DNA of 64,000 nucleotides from Hyperoodon ampullatus. Lineage: Eukaryota; Chordata; Mammalia; Artiodactyla; Ziphiidae. Within the stretch, counting starts at the first letter, position 1. Every line of letters starts with the position of its first letter. Location of the stretch: contig CATKHW010000360.1 in assembly GCA_949752795.1 (NCBI GenBank), positions 124,001 to 188,000 of the forward strand, read 5' to 3'. Position numbers and translations under genes: made by a program. Below, in pieces: positions 1 to 12,600 of this stretch. Under the pieces are notes generated by a model. The model was not told the DNA's origin, did no database searches, and was given only the letters and a program-made list of their open reading frames with translations.

Positions 1-3000
1 TCCATATTTCCTGCAGAGGAATATATCTGACTAGTAAGAATCTTAAAACCTATGTATTGATATGTCTCCGTAAGGGAATCAAGTGTGTCTAGACTGGCAT
101 AAACATGGCAGTGAGAATCAGCTCAAACCCACTATAAAAAGGAATTTCAAAAACAAAACAAAAAATCTGGGAAATTCTTTACAATTCCTTCAGGGTCTCT
201 GATGAAACCTGGAATGACCCTATCTACAACGACAGCTGGATGTGGCATAAGGCTGGACACTTGGGACAGAGAGGAATGGTGAGATTGGGTGAGCAAATGC
301 AGACCCTTTAAAGCACAAATGCCTGGCACCCATTCCATGGGTCCCAACTCTCCAGGTTGAAGGGAATATTACTACCGCTATAACATGTACGGGAAACCTA
401 GAGAAGGGACACACTGTGAATACGAAAGGTTTCTAAAACTCAACGAACAGTCCCTCTCCTGGTGCTCCGGTTTGACTTTCCATCTGCTTTACTATCAATC
501 TCCCAACTTGGAGAGACAGCCCCTTTAACCTCCTCTTTCGGACAGGTTTCCAATTTGGCAGAGGATGAAAGGGAAGAGGGAGAACCAATGAGAGAGTAGC
601 TGTTAGGCATTTGTACGGGCACATATCACTGTAATTTCCCACAGGAAGAAGTATTAACCAAAGTCTCAGCCAACCACCGGGAACCAGCATAGGTCCTGAA
701 CCAAAATTTTGGACATCCGGTCAGCTCACAAAAAACGAGTTGAAAAATGGAGCTCAAGGGCACAGCAATTCACAAACTTGCGGAGAAATAAAGGACAACT
801 ATCATCCAAAAATCTGTTGAGGGAAGGCAACGAGGCGGACGTGAAAGCGAGGCAGAATGGCAGGAAACAGATTTCAAGAGGTACGTTGCAATCGCCTTTA
901 AAGCACAGGAAGAGGGGCAGAACTTCGACAATGATGCAGTTGTCCAAAAAGGGCGTATGCGTTTTCTCCTGAATATATTCAGGAGAAAACGCATACGCCC
1001 TTTTTGACCAAGCAAGCAAGCGGGCAAGGCAAATCTGCACTACAAAGAAGTATCACTTCCCACCGGTCAGAACGGACATCCACAAAATGTGTAAATACCA
1101 GAAAGGCAAGACAGGCCCTGGAGAACAGGGAGCCTTGTAATGCTGATTGGCGGGATGTAATTGCCAACTGCCTCTCTGGAGGAGTACATTGTTTTCCCTA
1201 AAACAAGTAAAGAACAGAGCTACAGAGCCAAGTGCACTTCCCGTCTAGGGAATATAACTTGGGAAAACTGAAAATCAATAAGACAGACCCACCCCAAAAT
1301 TTAGGGCTGCACTGCTTACAAGGACCTCAACTTGGGTACACCTTAAATATCCCAGGAAATATAAAAATGGTTCAAAAAATTGTGGTACTTTCGTACGATG
1401 GAATATCCCTCAGCCATGAAATCAATGTCATAAGACCAGTAGCAGCAAAATGGGTGGATTCATGTACGATGATTCTAAGTGAAATAAGTCACACAGAAAA
1501 AGAAACTTATCATAAGATATCACTTATGAAGATCCTGTAAACATGGCTACACTTGAACTGAGTTAGGAAAGAGAACAGTGTCTCACATTTAGAAAACACT
1601 CTTATGCCTGCTTAAGGGGGAAGGAGAGGTGGGGTGATGCATAAAACCAGAGTTTGATATAAGCACAGGTACCGTTCCAAAAACCAACTATGGAATAGAC
1701 AAGACCTACACCTTCCTCAGTGAAAGGGACTCAAAACCCCATATTTCCCGCAGAGGAATATATCTGACTAGTAAGAATCTTAAAACCTATGTATTGATAT
1801 GTCTCCATAAGGGAATCAAGTGTTTCTAGACTGGCATAAACATGGCAGCGAGAATCAGCTCAAACCCACTATAAAAATGAATTTCAAAAACAAAACAAAA
1901 AAACTGGGAAATTCTTTACGATTCCTTCAGGGTCTCAGATGAAACCTGGAATGACCCTATCTACAATGACAGCTGGATGTGGCATAAGGAGGGTCACTTG
2001 GGACTGACACGACTGGTGAGATTGGGAGAGCAAATGCAGACCCTTTAAAGGAATAATGCATGGCACCCATTCCATCGGTCCCAACTCTCCAGGTTGAAGG
2101 GAATATTACTACAGCAATAACATGTACGGGAAACCTAGAGAACGGACACACTGTGAATACGAAAGGTTTCTAAAACTCAACGAATTGTCAATCTCCTGGT
2201 GCTCCGGTTTCACTTTCCATCTGCTTTACTATCAACCTCCCACCTTGGAGAGACAGCCCCTTTAACCTCCTGGTTCGCACAGGTTTCCAATTTAGCAGAG
2301 GATGAAAGGGAAGAGGGAGAACCAATGAGAGAGTAGCTGTTAGGCATTTGGACGGGCACATATCACCCTAACTTCCCAGCAGGAAGAAGAATTAACCAAA
2401 GTCTCAGCCCCCCAACGGGAACCAGCATAGGTCCTGAACCAAAATTTTGGACTTGCGGTCAGCTCACAAAAAACGAGTTGAAAAATGGAGCTCAAGGGCA
2501 CAGCAATTCACAAACTGGCAGAGTAATAAAGGACAACACTCGTCCAAAATCTGTTAAGGGAAGGCAACGAGGCGGAGTTGAAAGCTAGGCAGAATAGCAG
2601 GAAATATATTTCAAGAGGTAGTTTGGAATCGCATTTAAAGCACAGGAAGAGGGGCACAACTTCGACAATGATGCACATGGCCAAACAGGGCATATGCGTT
2701 TTCTCCTGAATATATTCAGGAGAAAACGCATACGCCCTTTTTGGCCAAGCAAGCAAGCGGGCCATGCCAATCTGCACTACAAAGAACTATCACTTCCCAA
2801 CAGTCAAGAGGGACATCCACAAAATGTGTAAAAACCAGAAAGGTAAGACAGGCCCTGGAGAACAGGGAGCCTTGTTATCCTGATGGGCGGGATGTACACT
2901 GCCAACTGCCTCTCTGGAGGAGTGCATTGTGTTCCCTAAAACAAGTAAACAACAAAGCTACAGAGCCAAGGGCACTTCCAGTCTAGGGAATATACCTTGG

Positions 3001-5211
3001 GAAAACTGAAGATCAATAAGACAGAGACACCCCAAAATTTAGGGCTGCAGTGCTTACAAGGACCTCAACGTGGGTACACCTTAAATATCCCAGGAAATCT
3101 AAAAATGGTTCAAAAAATTGTGGCACTTACGTACGATGGAATATCCCTCAGCCATGAAATCAATGTCATAAGACCAGTAGCAGCAAAATGGGTGGATTCA
3201 GGTACGATGATTCTAAATGAAATAAGTCACACAGAAAAAGAAACTTATCATAAGATATCACTTATGAAGATCCTGTAAACATGGCTACACTTGAACTGAG
3301 TTAGGAAAGAGAACAGTGTCTCACATTTAGAAAACACTCTTATGCCTGCTTAAGGGGGAAGGAGAGGTGGGGTGATGTATAAAACCAGAGTTTGATATAA
3401 GCACAGGTTCCGTTCCAAAAACCAACTATGGAATAGACAAGACGTACACCTTCCTCAGTGAAAGGGACTCAAAACCCCATATTTCCCGCAGAGGAATATA
3501 TCTGACTAGTAAGAATCTTAAAACCTATGTATTGATATGGCTCCGTAAGGGAATCAAGTGTGTCTAGACTGGCATAAACATGGCAGCGAGAATCAGCTCA
3601 AACCCACTATAAAAAGGAATATCAAAAACAAAACAAAAAACTGGAAAATTCTTAACAATTCCTTCAGGGTCTATGATGAAACCTGGAAAGACCCTATCTA
3701 CAACGACAGCTGGATGTGGCATAAGGCTGGACACTTGGGACTGAGAGGATTGGTGAGATTGGGTGAGCAAATGCAGACCCTTTAAAGCACAAATGCCTGG
3801 CACCCTTTCCATGGGTCACAACTCTCCAGGTTGAAGGGAATATTACTACAGCTATAACATGTACGGGAAACCTAGAGAACGGACCCACTGTGAATACGAA
3901 AGGATTCTAAAACTCAACGAATAGTCCCTCTCCTGGTGCTCCGGTTTGACTTTCCATGTGCTTTACTATCAATCTCCCAACTTGGAGACACAGCCCATTT
4001 AACCTCCTGGTTCGCACAGGTTTCCAATTTGGCAGAGGATGAAAGGGAAGAGGGAGAACCAGTGAGAGAGTAGCTGTTAGGCATTTAGACGGGCACATAT
4101 CACTCTAACTTCCCAGCAGGAAGAAGAATTAACCAAAGTCTCAGCCCCCCAACGGGAAACAGCATAGGTCTTGAACCAAAATTTTGGACTTGCGGTCAGC
4201 TCACAAAAAACGAGTTGAAAAATTGAGCTCAAGGGCACAGCAATTCACAAAATGGCAGAGTAATAAAGGAAAACTATCTTCCAAAATTTGTTAAGGGAAG
4301 GCAACGGGGCAGACTTTAAAGCGAGTCAGAATAGCAGGAAATAGATTTCAAGAGGTACGTTGGAATCGCCTTTACAGCACAGGAAGAGGGGCACAACTTC
4401 GACAATGATGCACTTGGCCAAAAAGGGCGTATGCGTTTTCTCCTGAATATATTCAGGAGAAAACGCATACGCCCTTTTTGGCCAAGCAAGCAAGCGGGCA
4501 ATGCTAATCTGCACTACAAAGAAATATCACTTCCCACCAGTCAAAAGGGACATCCACAAAATGTGTAAAAACCAGAAAGGTAAGACAGGCCCTGGAGAAC
4601 AGGGAGCCTTGTTATCCTGATGGGCGGATGTACACTGCCAACTGCCTCTCTGGAGGAGTGCATTGTGTTCCCTAAAACAAGTAAACAACAGAGCTACAGA
4701 GCCAAAGGCACTTCCAGTCTAGGGAATATACCTTGGGAAAACTGAAAATCAATAAGACAGAGCCACCCCAAAATTTAGGGCTGCAGTGCTTACAAGGACC
4801 TCAACTTGGGTACACCTTAAATATCCCAGGAAATATAAAAATGGTTCAAAAAATTGTGGTACTTACGTACGATGGAATATCCCTCAGCCATGAAATCTAT
4901 GTCATAAGACCAGTAGCAGCAAAATCGGTGGATTCAGGTACGATGATTCTAAATGAAATAAGTCACACAGAAAAAGAAACTTATCATAAGATATCACTTA
5001 TGAAGATCCTGTAAACATGGCTACACTTGATCTGAGTTAGGAAAGAGAACAGTGTCTCACATTTAGAAAACACTCTTATGCCTGCTTAAGGGGGAAGGAG
5101 AGGTGGGGTGATGCATAAAACCAGAGTTTGATATAAGCACAGGTACCGTTCCAAAAACCAACTATGGAATAGACAAGACGTACACCTTCCTCAGTGAAAG
5201 GGAATCAAAAC

Positions 5212-6948
5212 ACCATATTTCCCGCAGAGGAATATATCTGACTAGTAAGAATCTTAAAACCTATATATTGATATGTCTCCGTAAGGGAATCAAGTGTGTC
5301 TAGACTGGCATAAACTTGGCAGCGAGAATCAGCTCAAACCCACTATAAAAAGGAATATCAAAAACAAAACAAAAAACTGGAAAATTCTTAACAATTCCTT
5401 CAGGGTCTCTGATGAAACCTGGAAAGACCCTGTCTACAACGACAGCTGGATGTGGCATAAGTCTGGACACTTGGGACTGAGAGGATTGGTGAGATTGGGT
5501 GAGCAAATGCAGACCCTTTAAAGCACAAATGCCTGGCACCCATTCCATGGGTCACAACTCTCCAGGTTGAAGGGAATATTACTACAGCTATAACATGTAC
5601 GGGAAACCTAGAGAACGGACCCACTGTGAATACGAAAGGATTCTAAAACTCAACGAATAGTCCCTCACCTGGTGCTCCGGTTTGAATTTCCATCTGCTTT
5701 ACTATCAATCTCCCAACTTGGAGAGACAGCCCATTTAACCTCCTGGTTCGCACAGGTTTCCAATTTGGGAGAGGATGAAAGGGAAGAGGGAGAACCAGTT
5801 TGAGAGTAGCTGTTAGGCATTTGGACGGGCACATATCACTCTAACTTTCCAGCAGGAAGAAGAATTAACCAAAGTCTCAGCCCCCCAACGGGAAACAGCA
5901 TAGGTCCTGAACCAAAATTTTGGACTTGCGGTCAGCTCACAAAAAACGAGTTGAAAAATGGAGCTCAAGGGCACAGCAATTCACAAAATTGCAGAGTAAT
6001 AAAGGACAACTATCGTCCAAAATGTGTTAAGGGAAGGAAACGAGGCAGACTTTAAAGCGAGGCAGAATAGCAGGAAATAGATTTCAAGAGGTACGTTGGA
6101 ATCGCCTTTAAAGCACAGGAAGAGGGGCACAACTTCGACAATGATGCACTTGTCCAAAAAGGGCGTATGCGTTTTCTCCTGAATATATTCAGGAGAAAAC
6201 GCATACACCCTTTTGGGCCAAGCAAGCAAACAGGCAATGCTAATCTGCACTACAAAGAAGTATCACTTCCCACCGGTCAAAAGGGACATCCACAAAATGT
6301 GTAAAAACCAGAAAGGTAAGACAGGCCCTGGAGAACAGGGAGCCTTGTTATGCTGATGGGCGGGATGTAAATTGCCAACTGCCTCTCTGGAGGAGTGCAT
6401 TCTGTTCCCTAAAACAAGTAAAGAACAGAGCTACAGAGCCAAGGGCACTACCAGTCTAGGGAATATACCTTGGGAAAACTGAAAATCAATAAGACAGAGC
6501 CACCCCAAAATTTAGGGCTGCACTGCATACAAGGACCTCAACTTGGATACACCTTAATTATCCCAGAAAATATAAACATGGTTCAAAAAATTGTGGTACT
6601 TACGTACGATGGAATATCCCTCAGCCATGAAATCAATGTCATAAGACCAGTAGCAGCAAAATGGGTGGATTCAGGTACGATGATTCTAAGTGAAATAAGT
6701 CACACAGAAAAAGAAACTTATCATAAGATATCACTTATGAAGATCCTGTAAACATGGCTACACTTGAACTGAGTTAGGAAAGAGAACAGTGTCTCACATT
6801 TAGAAAACACTCTTATACCTGCTTAAGGGGGAAGGAGAGGTGGGGTGATGCATAAAACCAGAGTTTGATATAAGCACAGGTACCGTTCCAAAAACCAACT
6901 ATGGAATAGACAAGACCTACACCGTCCTCAGTGAAAGGGACTCAAAAC
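5212..6948 (+). repeat. Monomer 4, hybrid of type A and type B
   Basis: The first ~1.19 kb is type A and nearly identical to monomer 20. From about 6,400 the sequence becomes type B (ctaccagtctaggg, gcatacaagg, cagaaaatataaacatgg). The change falls just downstream of the palindrome, within the L1-derived part. It looks like the product of unequal exchange between two monomer types and marks the left edge of the type-B block. Confidence 0.75.
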
Positions 6949-7887
6949 CCCATATTTCCCGCAGAGGAAAATATCTGACTAGTAAGAATCTTAAAACCTA
7001 TGTATTGATATGTCTCCGTAAGGGAATCAAGTGTGTCTAGACTGGCATAAACATGGCAACGAGAATCAGCTCAAACCCACTATAAAAAGGAATTTCAAAA
7101 ACAAAACAAAAAAACTGGGAAATTCTTTACAATTCCTTCAGGGTCTCTGATGAAAGCTGGAATGACCCTATCTACAACGACAGCTGGATGTGGCATAAGG
7201 AGGGACACTTGGGACTGAGACGATTGGTGAGATTGGGTGAGCAAATGCAGACCCTTTAAAGCCATAATGCATGGCACCCATTCCATGGGTCCGAACTCTC
7301 CAGGTTGAAGGGAATATTACTACAGCTATAACATGTGCGGGAAACCTAGAGAACGGACACACTGTGAATACGAAAGGTTTCTAAAACTCAACGAATAGTC
7401 CCACTCCTGGTGCTCCGGTTTGACTTTCCGTCTGCTTTACTATCAACCTCCCAACTTGGAGAGACAGCCCCTTTAACATCTTGGTTCGCACAGGTTGCCA
7501 ATTTGGCAGAGGATGAAAGGGAAGAGGGAGAACCAATGAGAGAGTAGCTGTTAGGCATTTGGACGGGCACATATCACTGTAATTTCCCAGCAGGAAGAAG
7601 AATTAACCAAATTCTCAGCCACCCACCGGGAACCAGTATAGGTCCTGAACCAAAATTTTGGACTTGCGGTCAGCTCTCCAAAAACGAGTTGAAAAATGGA
7701 GCTCAGGGGCACAGCAATTCACAAACTGGCCGAGTAATAAAGGACAACTATCGTCCAAAAATCTGTTGAGGGAAGGCAACGAGGCGGACTTGAAAGCGAG
7801 GCAGAATAGCAGGAAACAGATTTCAAGAGGTACGTTGGAATCGCCTTTAAAGCACAGGAAGAGGGGCACAACTTCGACAATGATGCA

Positions 7888-7961
7888 CTTGGCCAAAAAG
7901 GGCGTATGCGTTTTCTCCTGAATATATTCAGGAGAAAACGCATACGCCCTTTTTGGCCAAG
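7888..7961. repeat. Perfect 74-bp palindrome in each satellite monomer (representative, monomer 5)
   Basis: Two 37-base arms meet with no spacer at gaatatattc; the outer ends read cttggcc and ggccaag. Centres lie at 975.5, 2712.5, 4449.5, 6185.5, 7924.5, 9663.5, 11402.5, 13141.5, 14880.5, 16619.5, 18357.5, 20094.5, 21833.5, 23572.5, 25310.5, 27048.5, 28785.5, 30522.5, 32259.5 and 33995.5. Monomers 3, 5-9, 11, 13, 14, 16 and 19 have all 74 bases perfect. Monomers 1 and 17 have 62 perfect bases (945-1006, 28755-28816). Monomers 10, 12 and 15 each have one arm mismatch, 2 and 18 have two, and 4 and 20 have several. Such a structure could extrude as a cruciform or fold as a hairpin in single-stranded DNA or RNA (inference). 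Confidence 0.95.
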
Positions 7962-7968
7962 CAAGCAA

Positions 7969-8853
7969 GCGGGCAATGCAAATCTGCACTACAAAGAAGT
8001 ATCACTTCCCACCGGTCAAAAGAGACATCCACAAAATGTGTAAGAACAAGAAAGGCAAGACAGGCCCTGGAGAACAGGGAGCCTTGTTATGCTGATGGGC
8101 GGGATGTAAATTGACAACTGCCTCTCTGGAGGAGTGCATTCTGTTCCCTAAAACAAGTAAAGAACAGAGCTACAGAGCCAAGGGCACTACCAGTCTAGGG
8201 AATATACCTTGGGAAAACTGAAAATCAATAAGACAGAGCCACCCCAAAATTTAGGGCTGCACTGCATACAAGGACCTCAACTTGGATACACCTTAAGTAT
8301 CCCAGAAAATATAAACATGGTTCAAAAAATTGTGGTACTTACGTACGATGGAATATCCCTCAGCCATGAAATCAATGTCATAAGACCAGTAGCAGCAAAA
8401 TGGGTGGATTCAGGTACGATGATTCTAAGTGAAATAAGTCACACAGAAAAAGAAACTTATCATAAGATATCACTTATAAAGATCCTGTAAACATGGCTAC
8501 ACTTGAACTGAGTTAGGAAAGAGAACAGTGTCTCACATTTAGAAAACACTCTTATACCTGCTTAAGGGGGAAGGAGAGGTGGGGTGATGCATAAAACCAG
8601 AGTTTGATATAAGCACAGGTACCGTTCCAAAAACCAACTATGGAATAGACAAGACCTACACTGTCCTCAGCGAAAGGGACTCAAAATCCCATATTTCCCG
8701 CAGAGGAAAATATCTGACTAGTAAGAATCTTAAAACCTATGTATTGATATGTCTCCGTAAGGGAATCAAGTGTGTCTAGACTGGCATAAACATGGCAGCA
8801 AGAATCAGCTCAAACCCACTATAAAAAGGAATTTCAAAAACAAAACAAAAAAA
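7969..8853 (+). mobile_element. L1 3'-end-derived half of the satellite monomer (representative)
   Basis: Starting just right of the palindrome, the sequence follows the 3' end of a mammalian L1. It contains gcaatgcaaatctgcac (L1: gaaatgcaaatc), atgtaaattg, and gtgaaataagtcacacag followed by aagatatcacttat. It then gives a diverged L1 3'UTR and crosses the monomer boundary into an A-rich tail (aaaacaaaacaaaaaaa, ending near 8,853). The same ~885 bp recurs in each monomer. This agrees with published work describing an L1 repeat as the basic unit of cetacean heterochromatin satellites. The exact L1 subfamily cannot be named by eye. Confidence 0.75.
8209..8490 (+). pseudogene. Remnant of L1 ORF2 C-terminus inside the satellite monomer (representative)
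   Basis: A frame of about 93 codons, without a true ATG at its first codon (ttg), ends in residues resembling the L1 ORF2 protein C-terminus. MILSEISHTEKETYH matches the family pattern of LSEISQTEK followed by a tyrosine, and WVDSG sits where L1 has WMDLEG. The same frame stays open in nearly all monomers, for example 3, 4, 5, 6, 8, 9, 10, 11 and 14. It is shortened in 15 and closed in 16. It lacks the endonuclease and reverse transcriptase domains. Openness is probably inherited by homogenisation rather than kept for a protein. Confidence 0.65.
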
Positions 8854-9626
8854 CTGGGAAATTCTTTACAATTCCTTCAGGGTCTCTGATGAAATCTGGA
8901 ATGACCCTATCTACAACGACAGCTGGATGTGGCATAAAGAGGGACACTTGGGACTGAGACGATTGGTGAGATTGGGTGAGCAAATGCAGACCCTTTAAAG
9001 CAATAATGCATGGCACCCATTCCATGGGTCCGAACTCTCCAGGTTGAAGGGAATATTACTACAGCTATAACATGTGCGGGAAACCTAGAGAACGGACACA
9101 CTGTGAATACGAAAGGTTTCTAAAACTCAACGAATAGTCCCTCTCCTCGTGCCCCGGTTTGACTTTCCGGCTGCTTTACTATCATTCTCCAAAATTGGAG
9201 AGACAGCCCCTTTAACCTCCTGGTTCGCACAGGTTGCCAATTTGGCAGAGGATGAAAGGGAAGAGGGAGAACCAATGAGAGAGTAGCTGTTAGGCATTTG
9301 GACGGGCACATATCACTGTAATTTCCCGGCAGGAAGAAGAATTAACCAAATTCTCAGCCACCTACCGGGAACCAGTATAGGTCCTGAACCAAAATTTTGG
9401 ACTTGTGGTCAGCTCTCCAAAAACGAGTTAAAAAATGGAGCTCAGGGGCACAGCAATTCACAAACTGGCCGAGTAATAAAGGACAACTATCGTCCATAAA
9501 TCTGTTGACGGAAGGCAACGAGGCGGACTTGAAAGCGAGGCAGAATAGCAGGAAACAGATTTCAAGAGGTACGTTGGAATCGCCTTTAAAGCACAGGAAG
9601 AGGGGCACAACTTCGACAATGATGCA
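8854..9626 (+). repeat. Unrecognised ~0.77 kb segment of the satellite monomer (representative)
   Basis: Between the L1 A-rich tail and the palindrome lies about 770 bp that I cannot assign to L1 or another family. It is present in all twenty monomers and, diverged, at 41,690-42,260, 43,240-44,015 and 44,975-45,775. Landmarks are ctttaaagc, tccatgggtcc, ggcagaggatgaaaggg and cgaccaaaattttgga-like strings. It could be 3' flanking DNA carried with the founding L1 insertion, or an older repeat. No coding signal stands out. Confidence 0.5.
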
Positions 9627-12600
9627 CTTGGCCAAAAAGGGCGTATGCGTTTTCTCCTGAATATATTCAGGAGAAAACGCATACGCCCTTTTTGGCCAAG
9701 CAAGCAAGCGGGCAATGCAAATCTGCACTACAAAGAAGTATCACTTCCCACCGGTCAAAAGGGACATCCACAAAATGTGTAAGAACAAGAAAGGCAAGAC
9801 AGGCCCTGGAGAACAGGGAGCCTTGTTATGCTGATGGGCGGGATGTAAATTGACAACTGCCTCTCTGGAGGAGTGCATTCTGTTCCCTAAAACAAGTAAA
9901 GAACAGAGCTACAGAGCCAAGGGCACTACCAGTCTAGGGAATATACCTTGGGAAAACTGAAAATCAATAAGACAGAGCCACCCCAAAATTTAGGGCTGCA
10001 CTGCATACAAGGACCTCAACTTGGATACACCTTAAGTATCCCAGAAAATATAAACATGGTTCAAAAAATTGTGGTACTTACGTACGATGGAATATCCCTC
10101 AGCCATGAAATCAATGTCATAAGACCAGTAGCAGCAAAATGGGTGGATTCAGGTACGATGATTCTAAGTGAAATAAGTCACACAGAAAAAGAAACTTATC
10201 ATAAGATATCACTTATGAAGATCCTGTAAACATGGCTACACTTGAACTGAGTTAGGAAAGAGAACAGTGTCTCACATTTAGAAAACACTCTTATACCTGC
10301 TTAAGGGGGAAGGAGAGGTGGGGTGATGCATAAAACCAGAGTTTGATATAAGCACAGGTACCGTTCCAAAAACCAACTATGGAATAGACAAGACCTACAC
10401 CGTCCTCAGTGAAAGGGACTCAAAACCCCATATTTCCCGCAGAGGAAAATATCTGACTAGTAAGAATCTTAAAACCTATGTATTGATATGTCTCCGTAAG
10501 GGAATCAAGTGTGTCTAGACTGGCATAAACATGGCAGCGAGAATCAGCTCAAACCCAATATAAAAAGGAATTTCAAAAACAAAACAAAAAAACTGGGAAA
10601 TTCTTTACAATTCCTTCAGGGTCTCTGATGAAATCTGGAATGACCCTATCTACAACGACAGCTGGATGTGGCATAAGGAGGGACACTTGGGACTGAGACG
10701 ATTGGTGAGATTGGGTGAGCAAATGCAGACCCTTTAAAGCAATAATGCATGGCACCCATTCCATGGGTCCGAACTCTCCAGGTTGAAGGGAATATTACTA
10801 CAGCTATAACATGTGCAGGAAACCTAGAGAACGGACACACTGTGAATACGAAAGGTTTCTAAAATTCAACGCATAGTCCCTCTCCTGGTGCTCCGGTTTG
10901 ACTTTCCGTCTGCTTTACTATCAACCTCCCAACTTTGAGAGACAGCCCCTTTAACCTCTTGGTTCGCACAGGTTGCCAATTTGGCAGAGGATGAAAGGGA
11001 AGAGGGAGAACCAATGAGAGAGTAGCTGTTAGGCATTTGGACGGGCACATATCACTGTAATTTCCCGGCAGGAAGAAGAATTAACCAAATTCTCAGCCAC
11101 CCACTGGGAACCAGTATAGGTCCTGAACCAAAATTTTGGACTTGCGGTCAGCTCTCCAAAAACGAGTTGAAAAATGGAGCTCAGCGACACAGCAATTCAC
11201 AAACTGGCTGAGTAATAAAGGACACCTATCGTCCAAAAATCTGTTGACGGAAGGCAACGAGGCGGACTTGAAAGCGAGGCAGAATAGCAGGAAACAGATT
11301 TCAAGAGGTACGTTGGAATCGCCTTTAAAGCACAGGAAGAGGGGCACAACTTCGACAATGATGCACTTGGCCAAAAAGGGCGTATGCGTTTTCTCCTGAA
11401 TATATTCAGGAGAAAACGCATACGCCCTTTTTGGCCAAGCAAGCAAGCGGGCAATGCAAATCTGCACTACAAAGAAGTATCACTTCCCACCGGTCAAAAG
11501 GGACATCCACAAAATGTGTAAGAACAAGAAAGGCAAGACAGGCCCTGGAGAACAGGGAGCCTTGTTATGCTGATGGGCGGGATGTAAATTGCCAACTGCC
11601 TCTCTGGAGGAGTGCATTCTGTTCCCTAAAACAAGTAAAGAACAGAGCTACAGAGCCAAGGGCACTACCAGTCTAGGGAATATACCTTTGGAAAACTGAA
11701 AATCAATAAGACAGAGCCACCCCAAAATTTAGGGCTGCACTGCATACAAGGACCTCAACTTGGATACACCTTAAGTATCCCAGAAAATATAAACATGGTT
11801 CAAAAAATTGTGGTACTTACGTACGATGGAATATCCCTCAGCCATGAAATCAATGTCATAAGACCAGTAGCAGCAAAATGGGTGGATTCAGGTACGATGA
11901 TTCTAAGTGAAATAAGTCACACAGAAAAAGAAACTTATCATAAGATATCACTTATGAAGATCCTGTAAACATGGCTACACTTGAACTGAGTTAGGAAAGA
12001 GAACAGTGTCTCACATTTAGAAAACACTCTTATACCTGCTTAAGGGGGAAGGAGAGGTGGGGTGATGCATAAAACCAGAGTTTGATATAAGCACAGGTAC
12101 CGTTCCAAAAACCAACTATGGAATAGACAAGACCTACACCGTCCTCAGTGAAAGGGACTCAAAACCCCATATTTCCCGCAGAGGAAAGTATCTGACTAGT
12201 AAGAATCTTAAAACCTATGTATTGATATGTCTCCATAAGGGAATCAAGTGTGTCTAGACTGGCATAAACATGGCAGCGAGAATCAGCTCAAACCCACTAT
12301 AAAAAGGAATTTCAAAAACAAAACAAAAAAACTGGGAAATTCTTTACAATTCCTTCAGGGTCTCTGATGAAAGCTGGAATGACCCTATCTACAACGACAG
12401 CTGGATGTGGCATAAGGAGGGACACTTGGGACTGAGACGATTGGTGAGATTGGGTGAGCAAATGCAGATCCTTTAAAGCAATAATGCATGGCACCCATTC
12501 CATGGGTCCGAACTCTCCAGGTTGAAGGGAATATTACTACAGCTATAACATGTGCGGGAAACCTAGAGAACGGACACACTGTGAATACGAAAGGTTTCTA

